64,000 nucleotides of DNA, from NCBI RefSeq assembly GCF_018829635.1, contig NZ_JAHKKG010000008.1:434001-498000 (forward strand). The letters are read 5' to 3'. The DNA is from Paractinoplanes bogorensis (GTDB lineage: Bacteria > Actinomycetota > Actinomycetes > Mycobacteriales > Micromonosporaceae). Made by a program: the position numbers and the translations under genes. Positions 34,351 through 42,400 of this stretch are shown piece by piece. The number at the start of each line of letters is the position of its first letter. Within the stretch, counting starts at the first letter, position 1. A model generated the notes under the pieces. It searched no databases and had not been told where the DNA came from. It saw only the letters and a list, made by a program, of their open reading frames with translations.

Positions 34351-34419
34351 GGCGGTATCCTCCGCGATCCCTGGTGTGCCCGAAGTGCGTTATTGACGGC
34401 TTTCCCGACGGCGCCGAAG

Positions 34420-34442
34420 CTAGGTATGCATCTGGAACCTAG
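34420..34442. promoter_or_regulatory. inverted repeat, likely HxlR operator
   Basis: CTAGGT (34420-34425) and ACCTAG (34437-34442) form perfect 6-base arms around an 11-base spacer, 17 bases before the start of the divergent enoyl-CoA-hydratase-like gene. Confidence 0.55.
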
Positions 34443-34458
34443 TAACTCGGAGCTACCA

Positions 34459-35268
34459 ATGGCAACCCTGCGGACCAGGCACGAGACCGGCGTCCTGTAC
34501 GTCACCTTCGACAACCCGCCCGTGAACGTGCTCGACGTCGCGTTGATGGCCGCGGTGCGGGAACTGCTCGACGACGTGCGCGCGAGCACGGACGTACGGG
34601 TGATCGTCTTCGACAGTGCCGACCCGGAGTTCTTCCTCGCCCACGTCGACATGACGTTGGATCCGGAGAGCGCCGCGCCGCTCGCGGCCGGTCTGCCCGA
34701 CGGCGTCAACATCTTCCAGGGCCTCGGCGAACTGCTGCGCCACCAGCCGCAGGTCACCATCGTCAAGCTGGCCGGACTGGCCCGTGGCGGCGGGGCCGAG
34801 TTCGTGGTGGCGGCCGACCTGGCGTTCGCCGCCCGCGAGACCGCCGGCCTGGGCCAGATCGAGGCGCTGATGGGCATCGTCCCCGGCGGCGGCGCGACGC
34901 AATATCTGGCTCAGCGGATCGGGCGGAACCGGGCCTTGGAGGTCGTCCTGGGCGCCGACCTGTTCGACGCCGGCACCGCCGAACGCTACGGCTGGATCAA
35001 CCGCGCCCTGCCCGCCGCCGAACTCGACGCCTTCGTCGACCGGCTGGCCCGTCACATCGCCGCCCTGGCCCCCGGCGTGATCGCGGCCGCCAAGTCCGCG
35101 CTGGCCCCGGCCGACCTCACCGCCGGGCTGCGCCGCGAGGACGCCGCCTGGTCGTCGCTGATCACCCGGCCGGCCGCCGCGACCCTGATCGGCGGGGGAC
35201 TGAAGGCGGGCGCCCAGACCCGCGAGGGCGAACGCGACCTGGAGGGCCTCCTGCGCGCGATCGCCTGA
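34459..35268 (+). CDS. enoyl-CoA hydratase/isomerase family protein
   Basis: 269 aa from ATG 34459 with CGGAG upstream. Crotonase-fold blocks: VTFDNPPVNVLD, VIVFDSADPEFFLAHVD (first oxyanion region) and GLARGGGAEFVVAADLAFAARETAGLGQIEALMGIVPGGGATQYLAQRIG (second oxyanion hole). It may not be a true hydratase because catalytic glutamates vary in this family. Probably controlled by the divergent HxlR regulator. Confidence 0.87.
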   Translation: MATLRTRHETGVLYVTFDNPPVNVLDVALMAAVRELLDDVRASTDVRVIVFDSADPEFFLAHVDMTLDPESAAPLAAGLPDGVNIFQGLGELLRHQPQVTIVKLAGLARGGGAEFVVAADLAFAARETAGLGQIEALMGIVPGGGATQYLAQRIGRNRALEVVLGADLFDAGTAERYGWINRALPAAELDAFVDRLARHIAALAPGVIAAAKSALAPADLTAGLRREDAAWSSLITRPAAATLIGGGLKAGAQTREGERDLEGLLRAIA

Positions 35269-35273
35269 GACCG

Positions 35274-35293
35274 GCGGCGGACGGACCCGCCGC
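35274..35293. terminator. short hairpin between convergent genes
   Basis: GCGGCGG (35274-35280) pairs with CCGCCGC (35287-35293) around a 6-base loop, just after the hydratase stop and just before the tautomerase stop on the other strand. Modest 7-bp stem. Confidence 0.4.
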
Positions 35294-35296
35294 GGG

Positions 35297-35503
35297 TCAG
35301 CTGCGGCCGAGCATCTCGGCGGTCAGGACGTTCCCGCCCAGGCCCCAGCCGCCCTCGACGACCTCGTCGACCAGGACGAGGGTGGTCGCGCGGGCCCGCT
35401 CGCCGTACACGTCGGCGTAGGCGTCGGTGACGGCGTCGATCAGCTTCTTCTTCGACTCCGGGGTCAGGGTGTCGGCCGGAACCTTCAGGTTGGCGAACGG
35501 CAT
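35297..35503 (-). CDS. 4-oxalocrotonate tautomerase family protein
   Basis: 68 aa, the usual size of this family. Begins MPFANLKV: after removal of Met the N-terminal proline is the catalytic base of tautomerases. VDEVVEGGWGLGG matches the conserved later block. Forms small multimers that move double bonds in keto-enol substrates, or dehalogenate. Last of three same-strand genes after two SDRs, 12 bases downstream, so likely one operon. Confidence 0.88.
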   Translation of the reverse strand: MPFANLKVPADTLTPESKKKLIDAVTDAYADVYGERARATTLVLVDEVVEGGWGLGGNVLTAEMLGRS

Positions 35504-35515
35504 GGTGGTTTCCTT

Positions 35516-36391
35516 TCAGAGGGCGGCGTTCGGGGACAGCAGGTCCTCGATGCCGATGCGGTGGTAGAACTCGCTGCGGATGCGGTCGGCGACGACCGAG
35601 ACCACCTCGCTGCCGTCCCGGCTCGGGTCCACGTGGGTGCGGAACGGCCGCTGCCCGGCGGGCAGCCCGACGACGCGGACGATCTCGTCGGCCACCGACT
35701 GCACATCGGCGTCCGGCGGGATCAGGGCGGCCAGCCGCTGGTCGATCTCGGCTCGGAGCCGGCCGTAGTGGTGCTCGTACGCGGCCGCCCGGGTCTGATC
35801 CTCGGGGTGGCCGGCGTGGGCGAAGTGGTTGGTGCCCGAGGTGAAAGCGCCGGGGACCACGATGGTCGTACCGATGCCGAACCGGATCAGCTCGGCCGCG
35901 TAGCTCTCGGCCAGGGCGTCCATCGCGGCCTTGGCCGCGAAGTAGGGCGCGAGGAACGGCGGGTGCCCGCCGCGGGTCGAGGAGCTGCCGACCCAGACGA
36001 GAAGCCCGGATCCCTGCTCGCGCAGGACCGGCAGCGCGGCGCGGTTGACCCGCTGGGTGCCGACCACGTTGACGTCGTAGACAGCGGCGAGCTGCTCGGG
36101 GGTGAACGCCTCGGCCGGTCCGAGGACCATGTGCCCGGCGTTGTGCACGACGACGTCGAGACGGCTGTGCCGCCGGACGATCTCGGCGACGGCCGCGTCG
36201 GCCGACGACTGCGACTGCACGTCGAGGTCGACGGCCGAGACCGCGTTCGCGTCGAGTTCCGCCACCACGCCGGCGTTGCGACCGGTGGTGGCGCGCATGC
36301 CCGCGACGACGGTGTGCCCGGCGCTGGCCAGGGCGAGCGCGGTCAGCCGGCCGAAGCCGCTGGAGGCTCCGGTGACGAGCGCGACGGCCAT
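35516..36391 (-). CDS. short-chain dehydrogenase/reductase
   Basis: 291 aa from ATG 36391. Rossmann motif VALVTGASSGFGRLTALALASAG (3-25), NAG motif (VVVHNAGHMVLG), serine region LLVWVGSSSTRG and Y-x3-K in PYFAAKAAMDALAES. This is a classical-type SDR with an extended C-terminus. The start shares one base with the stop of the preceding SDR (TGATG), so the two are translationally coupled. Confidence 0.9.
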   Translation of the reverse strand: MAVALVTGASSGFGRLTALALASAGHTVVAGMRATTGRNAGVVAELDANAVSAVDLDVQSQSSADAAVAEIVRRHSRLDVVVHNAGHMVLGPAEAFTPEQLAAVYDVNVVGTQRVNRAALPVLREQGSGLLVWVGSSSTRGGHPPFLAPYFAAKAAMDALAESYAAELIRFGIGTTIVVPGAFTSGTNHFAHAGHPEDQTRAAAYEHHYGRLRAEIDQRLAALIPPDADVQSVADEIVRVVGLPAGQRPFRTHVDPSRDGSEVVSVVADRIRSEFYHRIGIEDLLSPNAAL

Positions 36392-37125
36392 CAGATGATC
36401 CCGCCGTTGGCCCGGACGATCTGCCCGTTGACCCAACGGCCACCCGGCCCGGCCAGGAACGCGACGACCTCGGCGATGTCGGCCGGGGTGCCGAGACGCT
36501 GCAGCGGGGGCTGCTGGGCCAGGCGTTCGATGGTGGCCTCGTCCTTGCCGTCGAGGAACAACTCGGTGGCGGTGGGGCCGGGGGCGACGGTGTTGACGGT
36601 GATGTCGCGGCCGCGCATCTCCCGTGCCAGGATCAGGGTCATCGCCTCGACCGCGCCCTTGCTGGCGGCGTAAGCGCCGTAGCCGGGGAACTGGAGCCCG
36701 ACCACCGAGGTCGACAGCAGCACGACCGCCCCGCCGTCGCGGACCCGGCGGGCCGCCTCGCGGGCCACGACGAAGGTGCCGCGGATGTTGGTGCGGTGCT
36801 GGGCGTCGAGGTCGTCCAGGTCCAGCTCGGCGATCGGTGCCAGCGACATCCGGCCGGCCGAGTTGACGACGACGTCGACGCCCCCGAACGTGCGGGTGGC
36901 GGTGTCGAACAGGGCGGCGACGGCCTCCGGGTCGGCGACGTCGGCCTGACCGGCGACGGCCTGCCCGCCGGCGGCGGTGATCTCGTCGACGACCTCCTTG
37001 GCCGCCGCCTCGTTGCCGGCATAGCCGACGACTACGGCCTGGCCGGCCGCGGCGAGGGTGGTGGCGATGGCCCGGCCGATGCCCCGGGAGGCGCCGGTGA
37101 CAACGGCGACTCGTTGCTCCGTCAT
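36391..37125 (-). CDS. FabG-like short-chain dehydrogenase/reductase
   Basis: 244 aa from ATG 37125 with GGATGGAAG upstream (ATG 37134, three codons earlier, is possible). Classical SDR: VAVVTGASRGIGRAIATTLAAAG, DVVVNSAG, VVLLSTSVVGLQFPGYGAYAASKGAVEAMT (Y-x3-K) and INTVAPG-type NTVAPGPTATE. First gene of the SDR-SDR-tautomerase operon; its promoter region carries four operator-like palindromes for the divergent TetR. Confidence 0.92.
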   Translation of the reverse strand: MTEQRVAVVTGASRGIGRAIATTLAAAGQAVVVGYAGNEAAAKEVVDEITAAGGQAVAGQADVADPEAVAALFDTATRTFGGVDVVVNSAGRMSLAPIAELDLDDLDAQHRTNIRGTFVVAREAARRVRDGGAVVLLSTSVVGLQFPGYGAYAASKGAVEAMTLILAREMRGRDITVNTVAPGPTATELFLDGKDEATIERLAQQPPLQRLGTPADIAEVVAFLAGPGGRWVNGQIVRANGGII

Positions 37126-37140
37126 GACTTCCATCCAAGA

Positions 37141-37286
37141 TCGCTAGTAGCGACAGCCGATTGCCGTATCGCTGATACGACGAAGCTAACACAGCGATCG
37201 GATCGCTGCTAGCGATGTGACGTAGCATCGATTTTGACCGGCCGGGAATGGCCGGATCGACGTTAGCGATTTGGCGTATCATCGCT
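37141..37286. promoter_or_regulatory. four operator-like palindromes between SDR operon and tetR
   Basis: TCGCTAGTAGCGA (37141-37153), GTATCGCTGATAC (37166-37178), ATCGCTGCTAGCGAT (37202-37216), and AGCGAT/ATCGCT arms at 37265-37270 and 37281-37286. All share the AGCGAT/ATCGCT half-site. They tile the 163-base divergent region, with the last one immediately before the tetR start, implying tight autoregulation. Confidence 0.75.
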
Positions 37287-37288
37287 TC

Positions 37289-38047
37289 ATGAGTGACGCG
37301 GAGTACCCCGGCCGGCCTCGTCGGCGGCGGGATGCCGACGGCCCGGCCGACGACGCGCAGGTCCGGAAGGCGCTGGTCGAGGCGGCCGAGCGCCGCTTGG
37401 CCGCCTCGACCGACGGCGACATCGCCACGCGGGCGGTCAGCGAGGATGCCGGGGTCAGCCAGCCCGTGCTGTACCGGCTGTTCGGCGACAAGCGCGGTCT
37501 GCTCGACGCCGTCGCCGATGCGGGTTTCGAGCGCTACGCCCGGCGTAAATCCGAACTCGAGGTCACCGATGACGCCGTCGCCGACATGTACGCCGGTTGG
37601 GACGACCACATGGCCTTCGCCGCGGCCAATCCCGCCCTCTATCAGCTGATGTTCGCCCCGCGGGCGCGCGCCGCCACGACCGCCTACAAGCGCATTCTCG
37701 AACTGCTCGAGGCCACCCTGCTGCGCTGCGCGGCCGCCGGTGCCCTGGCCACCACGCCGCACGCGGCCGCCCGGCTGATCCTGCCGGTCAACATCGGCGT
37801 CGCCCTGAGCCGGATCGCCCAGCCCGCCCTCTTCGACGATCCGGGCCTGTCGCACGTCGCCCGCGATGCCGTCTTCGCCGCGGTTCTCACCGAACCCGTG
37901 GTGACCCGGGCGCCGGATCCGGTCCGCGCCGCCGCCCGTCAGTTGAGCGCCCAGCTCGCCCTGACCGGCACCGACCGGCTCGAGCCGGCCGAGACGGCCC
38001 TGCTCGGCCGGTGGCTCGAACGCATCGACGAGCCCGCACGCCGGTGA
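37289..38047 (+). CDS. TetR-family regulator
   Basis: 252 aa from ATG 37289. Helix-turn-helix: VRKALVEAAERRLAASTDGDIATRAVSEDAGVSQPVLYRLFGDKRGLLDAVADAGF. The ligand domain is longer than usual for the family. It presumably represses itself and the divergent SDR operon. The last codons lie in the first copy of a 42-base tandem duplication, which supplies the stop codon. Confidence 0.88.
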   Translation: MSDAEYPGRPRRRRDADGPADDAQVRKALVEAAERRLAASTDGDIATRAVSEDAGVSQPVLYRLFGDKRGLLDAVADAGFERYARRKSELEVTDDAVADMYAGWDDHMAFAAANPALYQLMFAPRARAATTAYKRILELLEATLLRCAAAGALATTPHAAARLILPVNIGVALSRIAQPALFDDPGLSHVARDAVFAAVLTEPVVTRAPDPVRAAARQLSAQLALTGTDRLEPAETALLGRWLERIDEPARR

Positions 38048-38092
38048 CGCCGGTGGCTCGAACGCATCGACGAGTCCGCACGCCGGTGATGC
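38009..38092 (+). repeat. 42-base tandem duplication at tetR 3' end
   Basis: Two copies (38009-38050 and 38051-38092) of a 42-base unit starting CGGTGGCTCGAACGC differ at only two positions, and a partial third copy begins at 38093. Copy 1 holds the last codons and the stop of tetR. Being 42 bases (14 codons) long, the duplication is in frame. Confidence 0.9.
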
Positions 38093-38204
38093 CGGTGGCC
38101 GGGGCCGGTGCAGGGGCGCAAATCCGTCTTTAGCGGGGCAGGGACAAAGTTTCCCGAACGTTAAGGATGTTTCGCAGAGATTTCTTCCGGTGTCTTGTCG
38201 GTCA

Positions 38205-38245
38205 CATTCAACTCGTGTTTACTGCCGTTCAACACGAGTTGAATG
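38205..38245. promoter_or_regulatory. 15-base perfect inverted repeat, likely LacI operator of nucleoside operon
   Basis: CATTCAACTCGTGTT (38205-38219) and AACACGAGTTGAATG (38231-38245) are perfect inverted repeats around 11 bases. Each arm also contains a smaller TTCAAC-N4-GTT(G/T)A(A/C) palindrome, so it may be two LacI sites. It ends 12 bases before the nucleoside hydrolase start and overlaps its ribosome site; the regulator is probably the LacI gene at the end of the operon. Confidence 0.7.
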
Positions 38246-38257
38246 GGGTTTGCTTCG

Positions 38258-39211
38258 ATGCGCATCATCCTCGACACCGACCTCGCCATGGGCGCACCCG
38301 GCTCCGACATCGACGACGGGTTCGCGCTGGCTCTCGCCCACGCCGACCCCGGCATCGAGCTCGATCTGATCACCACCGTCAACGGCAACACCGACGTCGA
38401 GAGCGCCACCATCCTCACCGGGGAGCTGGCGAACCGGCTGGGCATCAAGGACGTCCCGATCGTGCGGGGCGCCTCGGCCGCATACACCCGTCCGCAGATC
38501 AAGCGCGCGCCCGCCGACAACGTGGTGGCGCTGCGCGACTCGGCCCAGCCGCCCACCGGCGGCTACGCGGCCGTGGCCATCGCCGACCACATCATGGCCC
38601 ACCCGGGAGAGATCACCCTGGTCGCCATCGGCCCGCTGACCAACGTGGCCGCCGCACTCCTGCTCGAACCGCGTATCGCCGGCGCGGTCAAGGAGATCGT
38701 CATCATGGGCGGGATGTTCTTCGGGACCATGTCCAACCGCGACATGCCCGGCGAGTTCAACGTCTGGGTCGACCCCGAGGCCGCCCAGGCCGTGCTGCGC
38801 TCGGGCGCACCGCAGCGCTGGGTCGGCCTCGACGTCACGCTGCAGGCCCGCCTCAACCGCGACCACGCCCAGCGGATGATCGAGGCCGGCACCGCGTTCG
38901 CCCCGTTCGCGGGCGAGTTCACCCTGGCCTGGATCGACCACATCCACGCCCTCTATCCGGGCAACCCCCTCGAGGCCGACTCGTGCGCCATGCACGACCC
39001 GCTCGCGGTGGCCGTCCTCACCCGGCCCGATCTGTGCGAGTTCCGCGAGGTCACGGTCTCGGTGATCACCGGCGAGGGCGAGGCCCGGGGCGTGATGATC
39101 ACCGACCGTCGCGAGGGTGCCGAGCCGCCCGCGGCCAACGCCCGCGTCGCGGTCTCCGTCGACGCCGATGCCTTCACCGAACACTTCCTCGGTCTCATAA
39201 CCGGTCTCTGA
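38258..39211 (+). CDS. inosine-uridine-type nucleoside hydrolase
   Basis: 317 aa from ATG 38258. The calcium-binding aspartate cluster is in ILDTDLAMGAPGSDIDDGFAL (with a short insertion relative to the usual DTDPGIDD); GPLTNVAAALLLEP, IVIMGGMFFG, EFNVWVDPEAAQ and the later MHDPLAVAV histidine/aspartate are all present. It releases ribose from nucleosides. First gene of an operon with an ABC importer and a ribokinase-like kinase: the set imports a nucleoside or riboside, splits it and phosphorylates the sugar. Confidence 0.9.
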   Translation: MRIILDTDLAMGAPGSDIDDGFALALAHADPGIELDLITTVNGNTDVESATILTGELANRLGIKDVPIVRGASAAYTRPQIKRAPADNVVALRDSAQPPTGGYAAVAIADHIMAHPGEITLVAIGPLTNVAAALLLEPRIAGAVKEIVIMGGMFFGTMSNRDMPGEFNVWVDPEAAQAVLRSGAPQRWVGLDVTLQARLNRDHAQRMIEAGTAFAPFAGEFTLAWIDHIHALYPGNPLEADSCAMHDPLAVAVLTRPDLCEFREVTVSVITGEGEARGVMITDRREGAEPPAANARVAVSVDADAFTEHFLGLITGL

Positions 39212-39234
39212 ACGAAGAGAGAGGACTCCCCGAC

Positions 39235-40578
39235 ATGTCTCTCATAACCCCTCTGAGCCGGCGGCGGTTGCTCGCCGGGCTGGCCGCGGCCACCGCCTCG
39301 GCCCTGGTCCTCACCGCCTGTGGTGGCGGCGACGACAGCGGCACCGGCAGCACCGCCGGCGGCTGGTCCCTGCCGAGCAGCGACCCGACCGCCACCATCA
39401 AGGTGCTCAGCATCCTCGACCTCAAGACCGCCCACATGCAGGAGGTCATCGACGCGTTCGAGAAGGCCCACCCGACGATCAAGGTGGACTACCAGTCGGT
39501 GCCGTTCGACAGCCTGAACAGCACGCTGGACGCGCGGATCGCCAACAAGGGCGGCGACCCCGACGTCTACTGGGCCGACCAGCCCCGCATCTCGGCGCTG
39601 GCCGCCCGGGGCGAGGCCGAAGACCTGACGAAGGCGTTCGCGGGTTTCAAGAGCTCGTTCGACCCGACCGCGTACGACTCGGGAATGTTCCAGGACAAGC
39701 TCTGGGCGCTCCCGATCGCCAACTCCTCCCAGCTGCTCTACTACAACAAGGCGCTGCTGAAGAAGGCCGGGCTGGCCGAGCCGTCGGCCGACCCGAACCA
39801 GCGGATGACGTGGGAGCAGCTGACCAAGGACGCGGCCAAGGCGAAGTCGTCCGGCGCCCAGTACGGCTTCCTGTTCGGCCAGTTCGACCGCTACTACCAG
39901 CTGGAGCCGCTGCCGGTTCAGCTCGGCGGCTCGCCCGGGGCCACCGGCGACAAGAACCTCACCCCGGACTTCACCTCGGAGCAGTGGGTCAAGGCCTTCA
40001 CCTGGTACGGCGATCTGTTCAAGCAGGGTGTCGCGCCCAAGGGCATGAAATCCGAGGAGACCGACCCTGCGTTCGTGGCCGGGCGGGCCGCGTACATGGT
40101 GGAAGGACCTTGGTTGATCCCGCAGCTCGGGGCGTCCAAGGTGGACTGGGGAGTCGCGCCGCAGCCGGTCTTCGAGGGCGGTAAACCGGCCACCCCGACC
40201 GGTTCGTGGTCGCTCGCGATGAACCCGTTCAGCAAGCAGAAGGAGGCCGCCGCGGTCTTCATGAAGTGGATGGCGGTGGACGAGGGCGGCGGCTACATCA
40301 AGTACCGCTCCGACCCCGAGCTGGCCGCGTCGCCCGAGGGCAAGAAGATCTACTTCCAGAAGTCGGTGTTCTCCTCGCCGGCCGGTAAGGACGCCGCGAA
40401 GATCATCGACTTCGAGACCTCGAACACCGCCGTCAACCGGGTGCCGACCATCGGCTACATCGAGTTCGAGACGATCCTCAACCAGGCCTTCGCCGACATC
40501 CGGAACGGCGCCGACGCGAAGACCGCCCTGGACAGTGCCTCGGCCCAGCTGACCACCGCCTGGAAGAAGTATCAGTAA
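39235..40578 (+). CDS. carbohydrate-type (family 1) ABC solute-binding lipoprotein
   Basis: 447 aa from ATG 39235 with GAGAGAGGAC upstream. The signal combines twin arginines (LSRRRLLAGLAAATASALVLTAC) with a lipobox ending at the cysteine, so export may be by Tat. The mature part has the SBP_bac_1 fold (ATIKVLSILDLKTAHMQEVIDAFEKAHPTIKVDYQ, NKGGDPDVYWADQP, GRAAYMVEGPWL). By context the ligand is a nucleoside or ribose-containing sugar. Its stop shares a base with the next start. Confidence 0.92.
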   Translation: MSLITPLSRRRLLAGLAAATASALVLTACGGGDDSGTGSTAGGWSLPSSDPTATIKVLSILDLKTAHMQEVIDAFEKAHPTIKVDYQSVPFDSLNSTLDARIANKGGDPDVYWADQPRISALAARGEAEDLTKAFAGFKSSFDPTAYDSGMFQDKLWALPIANSSQLLYYNKALLKKAGLAEPSADPNQRMTWEQLTKDAAKAKSSGAQYGFLFGQFDRYYQLEPLPVQLGGSPGATGDKNLTPDFTSEQWVKAFTWYGDLFKQGVAPKGMKSEETDPAFVAGRAAYMVEGPWLIPQLGASKVDWGVAPQPVFEGGKPATPTGSWSLAMNPFSKQKEAAAVFMKWMAVDEGGGYIKYRSDPELAASPEGKKIYFQKSVFSSPAGKDAAKIIDFETSNTAVNRVPTIGYIEFETILNQAFADIRNGADAKTALDSASAQLTTAWKKYQ

Positions 40579-41537
40579 TGGCTTCGTCCACCGTCACGTC
40601 CGAGCCCGTCGTCGCCAAGCGGCGGCGGGCCGGCCGCCGGCCGGAAGCCGGGCGGCAGCGGCCCGGCCGCCGGCAGGAACTGATGTGGGCCGCGATCTTC
40701 CTGTCGCCCGCGATCGTGGCCCTGGTCGTGCTGCGGGTCGTCCCGACCGTCGGTGCCGTCGTCCAGAGCCTCTACAAGGCGTTCCCCGGCGGCATCATCC
40801 CGGCCACGTTCCACGGCCTGGGCAACTACGAGTCGCTGTTCGCCGACCCCAACTTCGTCAGCACCATCGTCCGTACGCTGGTCTTCAACGCGATCATCAA
40901 TCCGTTCCAGATCGTGCTGGCGTTGCTGCTGGCCGTGCTGTTCACGCAGAAGATCCCGGCCGTCGGGGTGTGGCGCACGCTGGTCTTCATCCCGATCACC
41001 GTGCCGATCGTCGGCTCCTCCATCGCGTGGGGCGCCGCCCTCAACCCCGAGGGCCCGGTCAACGCCCTGATCAGCGCGCTCGGCGGCAACCCGCAGCCGT
41101 TCCTCACGTCGCCCGACCAGGCCCTGGCCGGCATCATCATGCTGGCCAGCTGGATCGGCATCGGCTACTGGATGCTGTTCCTCATCTCCGGTCTGCAGGC
41201 CATCCCGGAGGAGCTGTACGACGCGGCCAAGATCGACCGGGCCGGCCCGATCCGCACGTTCTTCAGCATCACCATCCCGATGCTCAAGCGACCGCTGCTG
41301 TTCGTGCTGGTCGCCGACACCGTCGCCAACTTCGTGCTGTTCGTGCCGGTGCAGCTGCTGACCCAGGGCGGGCCGCAGAACAGCACCACGCTGCTGATGT
41401 TCGACGCCTACCGGACCACGTACGGCTACGGCAGCCGCAACCTCGGTGCGGCCGAGGTGGTCATCCTCACCGTCATCATGATCTTCTTCGTGCTCCTGCA
41501 GTTCCGGCTGCTGCGCGAGGAGAGGACGCCGCGATGA
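40578..41537 (+). CDS. sugar ABC transporter permease (MalF-type)
   Basis: 319 aa. A basic cytoplasmic N-terminus precedes six membrane helices and an EAA loop (EELYDAAKIDRAGPIRTFFSITIP) that contacts the ATPase. The TAATG overlap with the binding-protein gene and the ATGA overlap with the second permease show a tight operon. No ATPase gene is encoded here, as is common in actinomycetes that use one shared MsiK-type ATPase. Confidence 0.92.
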   Translation: MASSTVTSEPVVAKRRRAGRRPEAGRQRPGRRQELMWAAIFLSPAIVALVVLRVVPTVGAVVQSLYKAFPGGIIPATFHGLGNYESLFADPNFVSTIVRTLVFNAIINPFQIVLALLLAVLFTQKIPAVGVWRTLVFIPITVPIVGSSIAWGAALNPEGPVNALISALGGNPQPFLTSPDQALAGIIMLASWIGIGYWMLFLISGLQAIPEELYDAAKIDRAGPIRTFFSITIPMLKRPLLFVLVADTVANFVLFVPVQLLTQGGPQNSTTLLMFDAYRTTYGYGSRNLGAAEVVILTVIMIFFVLLQFRLLREERTPR

Positions 41538-42400
41538 CGACGACCCCAGCCCTCCCCGTACGGACGCGCCGGGTCAAGACCTCCACCGTCGTGCTGACCG
41601 CCGTGGCCGTCATCGTCGGCGCGGGCTTCGTACTCCCCGCGATCTGGATCCTCATCGGCTCGTTCCGCCCGAACGCCGAGATCCTCACGACGATGTCCCC
41701 GCTGAGCTGGCACCTGGTCATCCCGTCCGAGGTCACCTTCGAGAACTACGTGCACCTGCTGGTCGACTCCGGCTTCGCCCGGGCGCTGCTCAACTCGTTC
41801 ATCGTCTGCATCGCCTCGGTCGCGATCGGCCTGGCCATGTCGGCGATGGCCGCCTACGCCCTGGCCGTCTACCAGTTCCCCGGCCGCAACCTGATCTTCG
41901 CGGTCATCGTGATCAGCTTCATGGTCCCGTTCGAGGCCATCGCGATCCCCCTCGCGCAGCAGTTCACCGACTGGGGGCTGGGCAACACGATGACCGGGCT
42001 GATCCTGCCCGGCGTGGCCAACGGTCTGGCCATCTTCAACCTGCGCCAGTACTTCCTGGGCATCCCGCAGTCCTATCGCGAGGCCGCCATGATCGACGGG
42101 GCCTCCGAACCGAGAATCCTTTTTTCCCTGTACGCACGTCTCAGTGGCCCGGCCCTGACCAACTCGGCGCTGCTGATCTTCCTCGGCCAGTGGACCGCGT
42201 TCCTGTGGCCGCTGCTGATCGTCAGCGACCAGAAGCTGCAACTCGCCCCGGTCGCGCTGGCCGGCACCTTCGGCGAGCACGCCGCCGACTACGGGCAGAA
42301 CTTCGCCGGCACCATCGTGCTGACCCTGGTTCCCGCGGTCAGCATGTTCGTGCTCCAGCGCTTCTTCGGGCGGCTCTCGATCGGAAGTGGAGAGAAGTGA
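41534..42400 (+). CDS. sugar ABC transporter permease (MalG-type)
   Basis: 288 aa from ATG 41534 (ATGA overlap). Six membrane helices; EAA loop SYREAAMIDGASEPRILFSLYARLSGPAL. Pairs with the upstream permease. A run of rare codons within it (ATCCTTTTTTCCCTGTACGCA near 42116-42136) is one of the recurrent TTTCCC-GTACG motifs in this window. Its stop overlaps the kinase GTG start. Confidence 0.92.
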   Translation: MTTTPALPVRTRRVKTSTVVLTAVAVIVGAGFVLPAIWILIGSFRPNAEILTTMSPLSWHLVIPSEVTFENYVHLLVDSGFARALLNSFIVCIASVAIGLAMSAMAAYALAVYQFPGRNLIFAVIVISFMVPFEAIAIPLAQQFTDWGLGNTMTGLILPGVANGLAIFNLRQYFLGIPQSYREAAMIDGASEPRILFSLYARLSGPALTNSALLIFLGQWTAFLWPLLIVSDQKLQLAPVALAGTFGEHAADYGQNFAGTIVLTLVPAVSMFVLQRFFGRLSIGSGEK

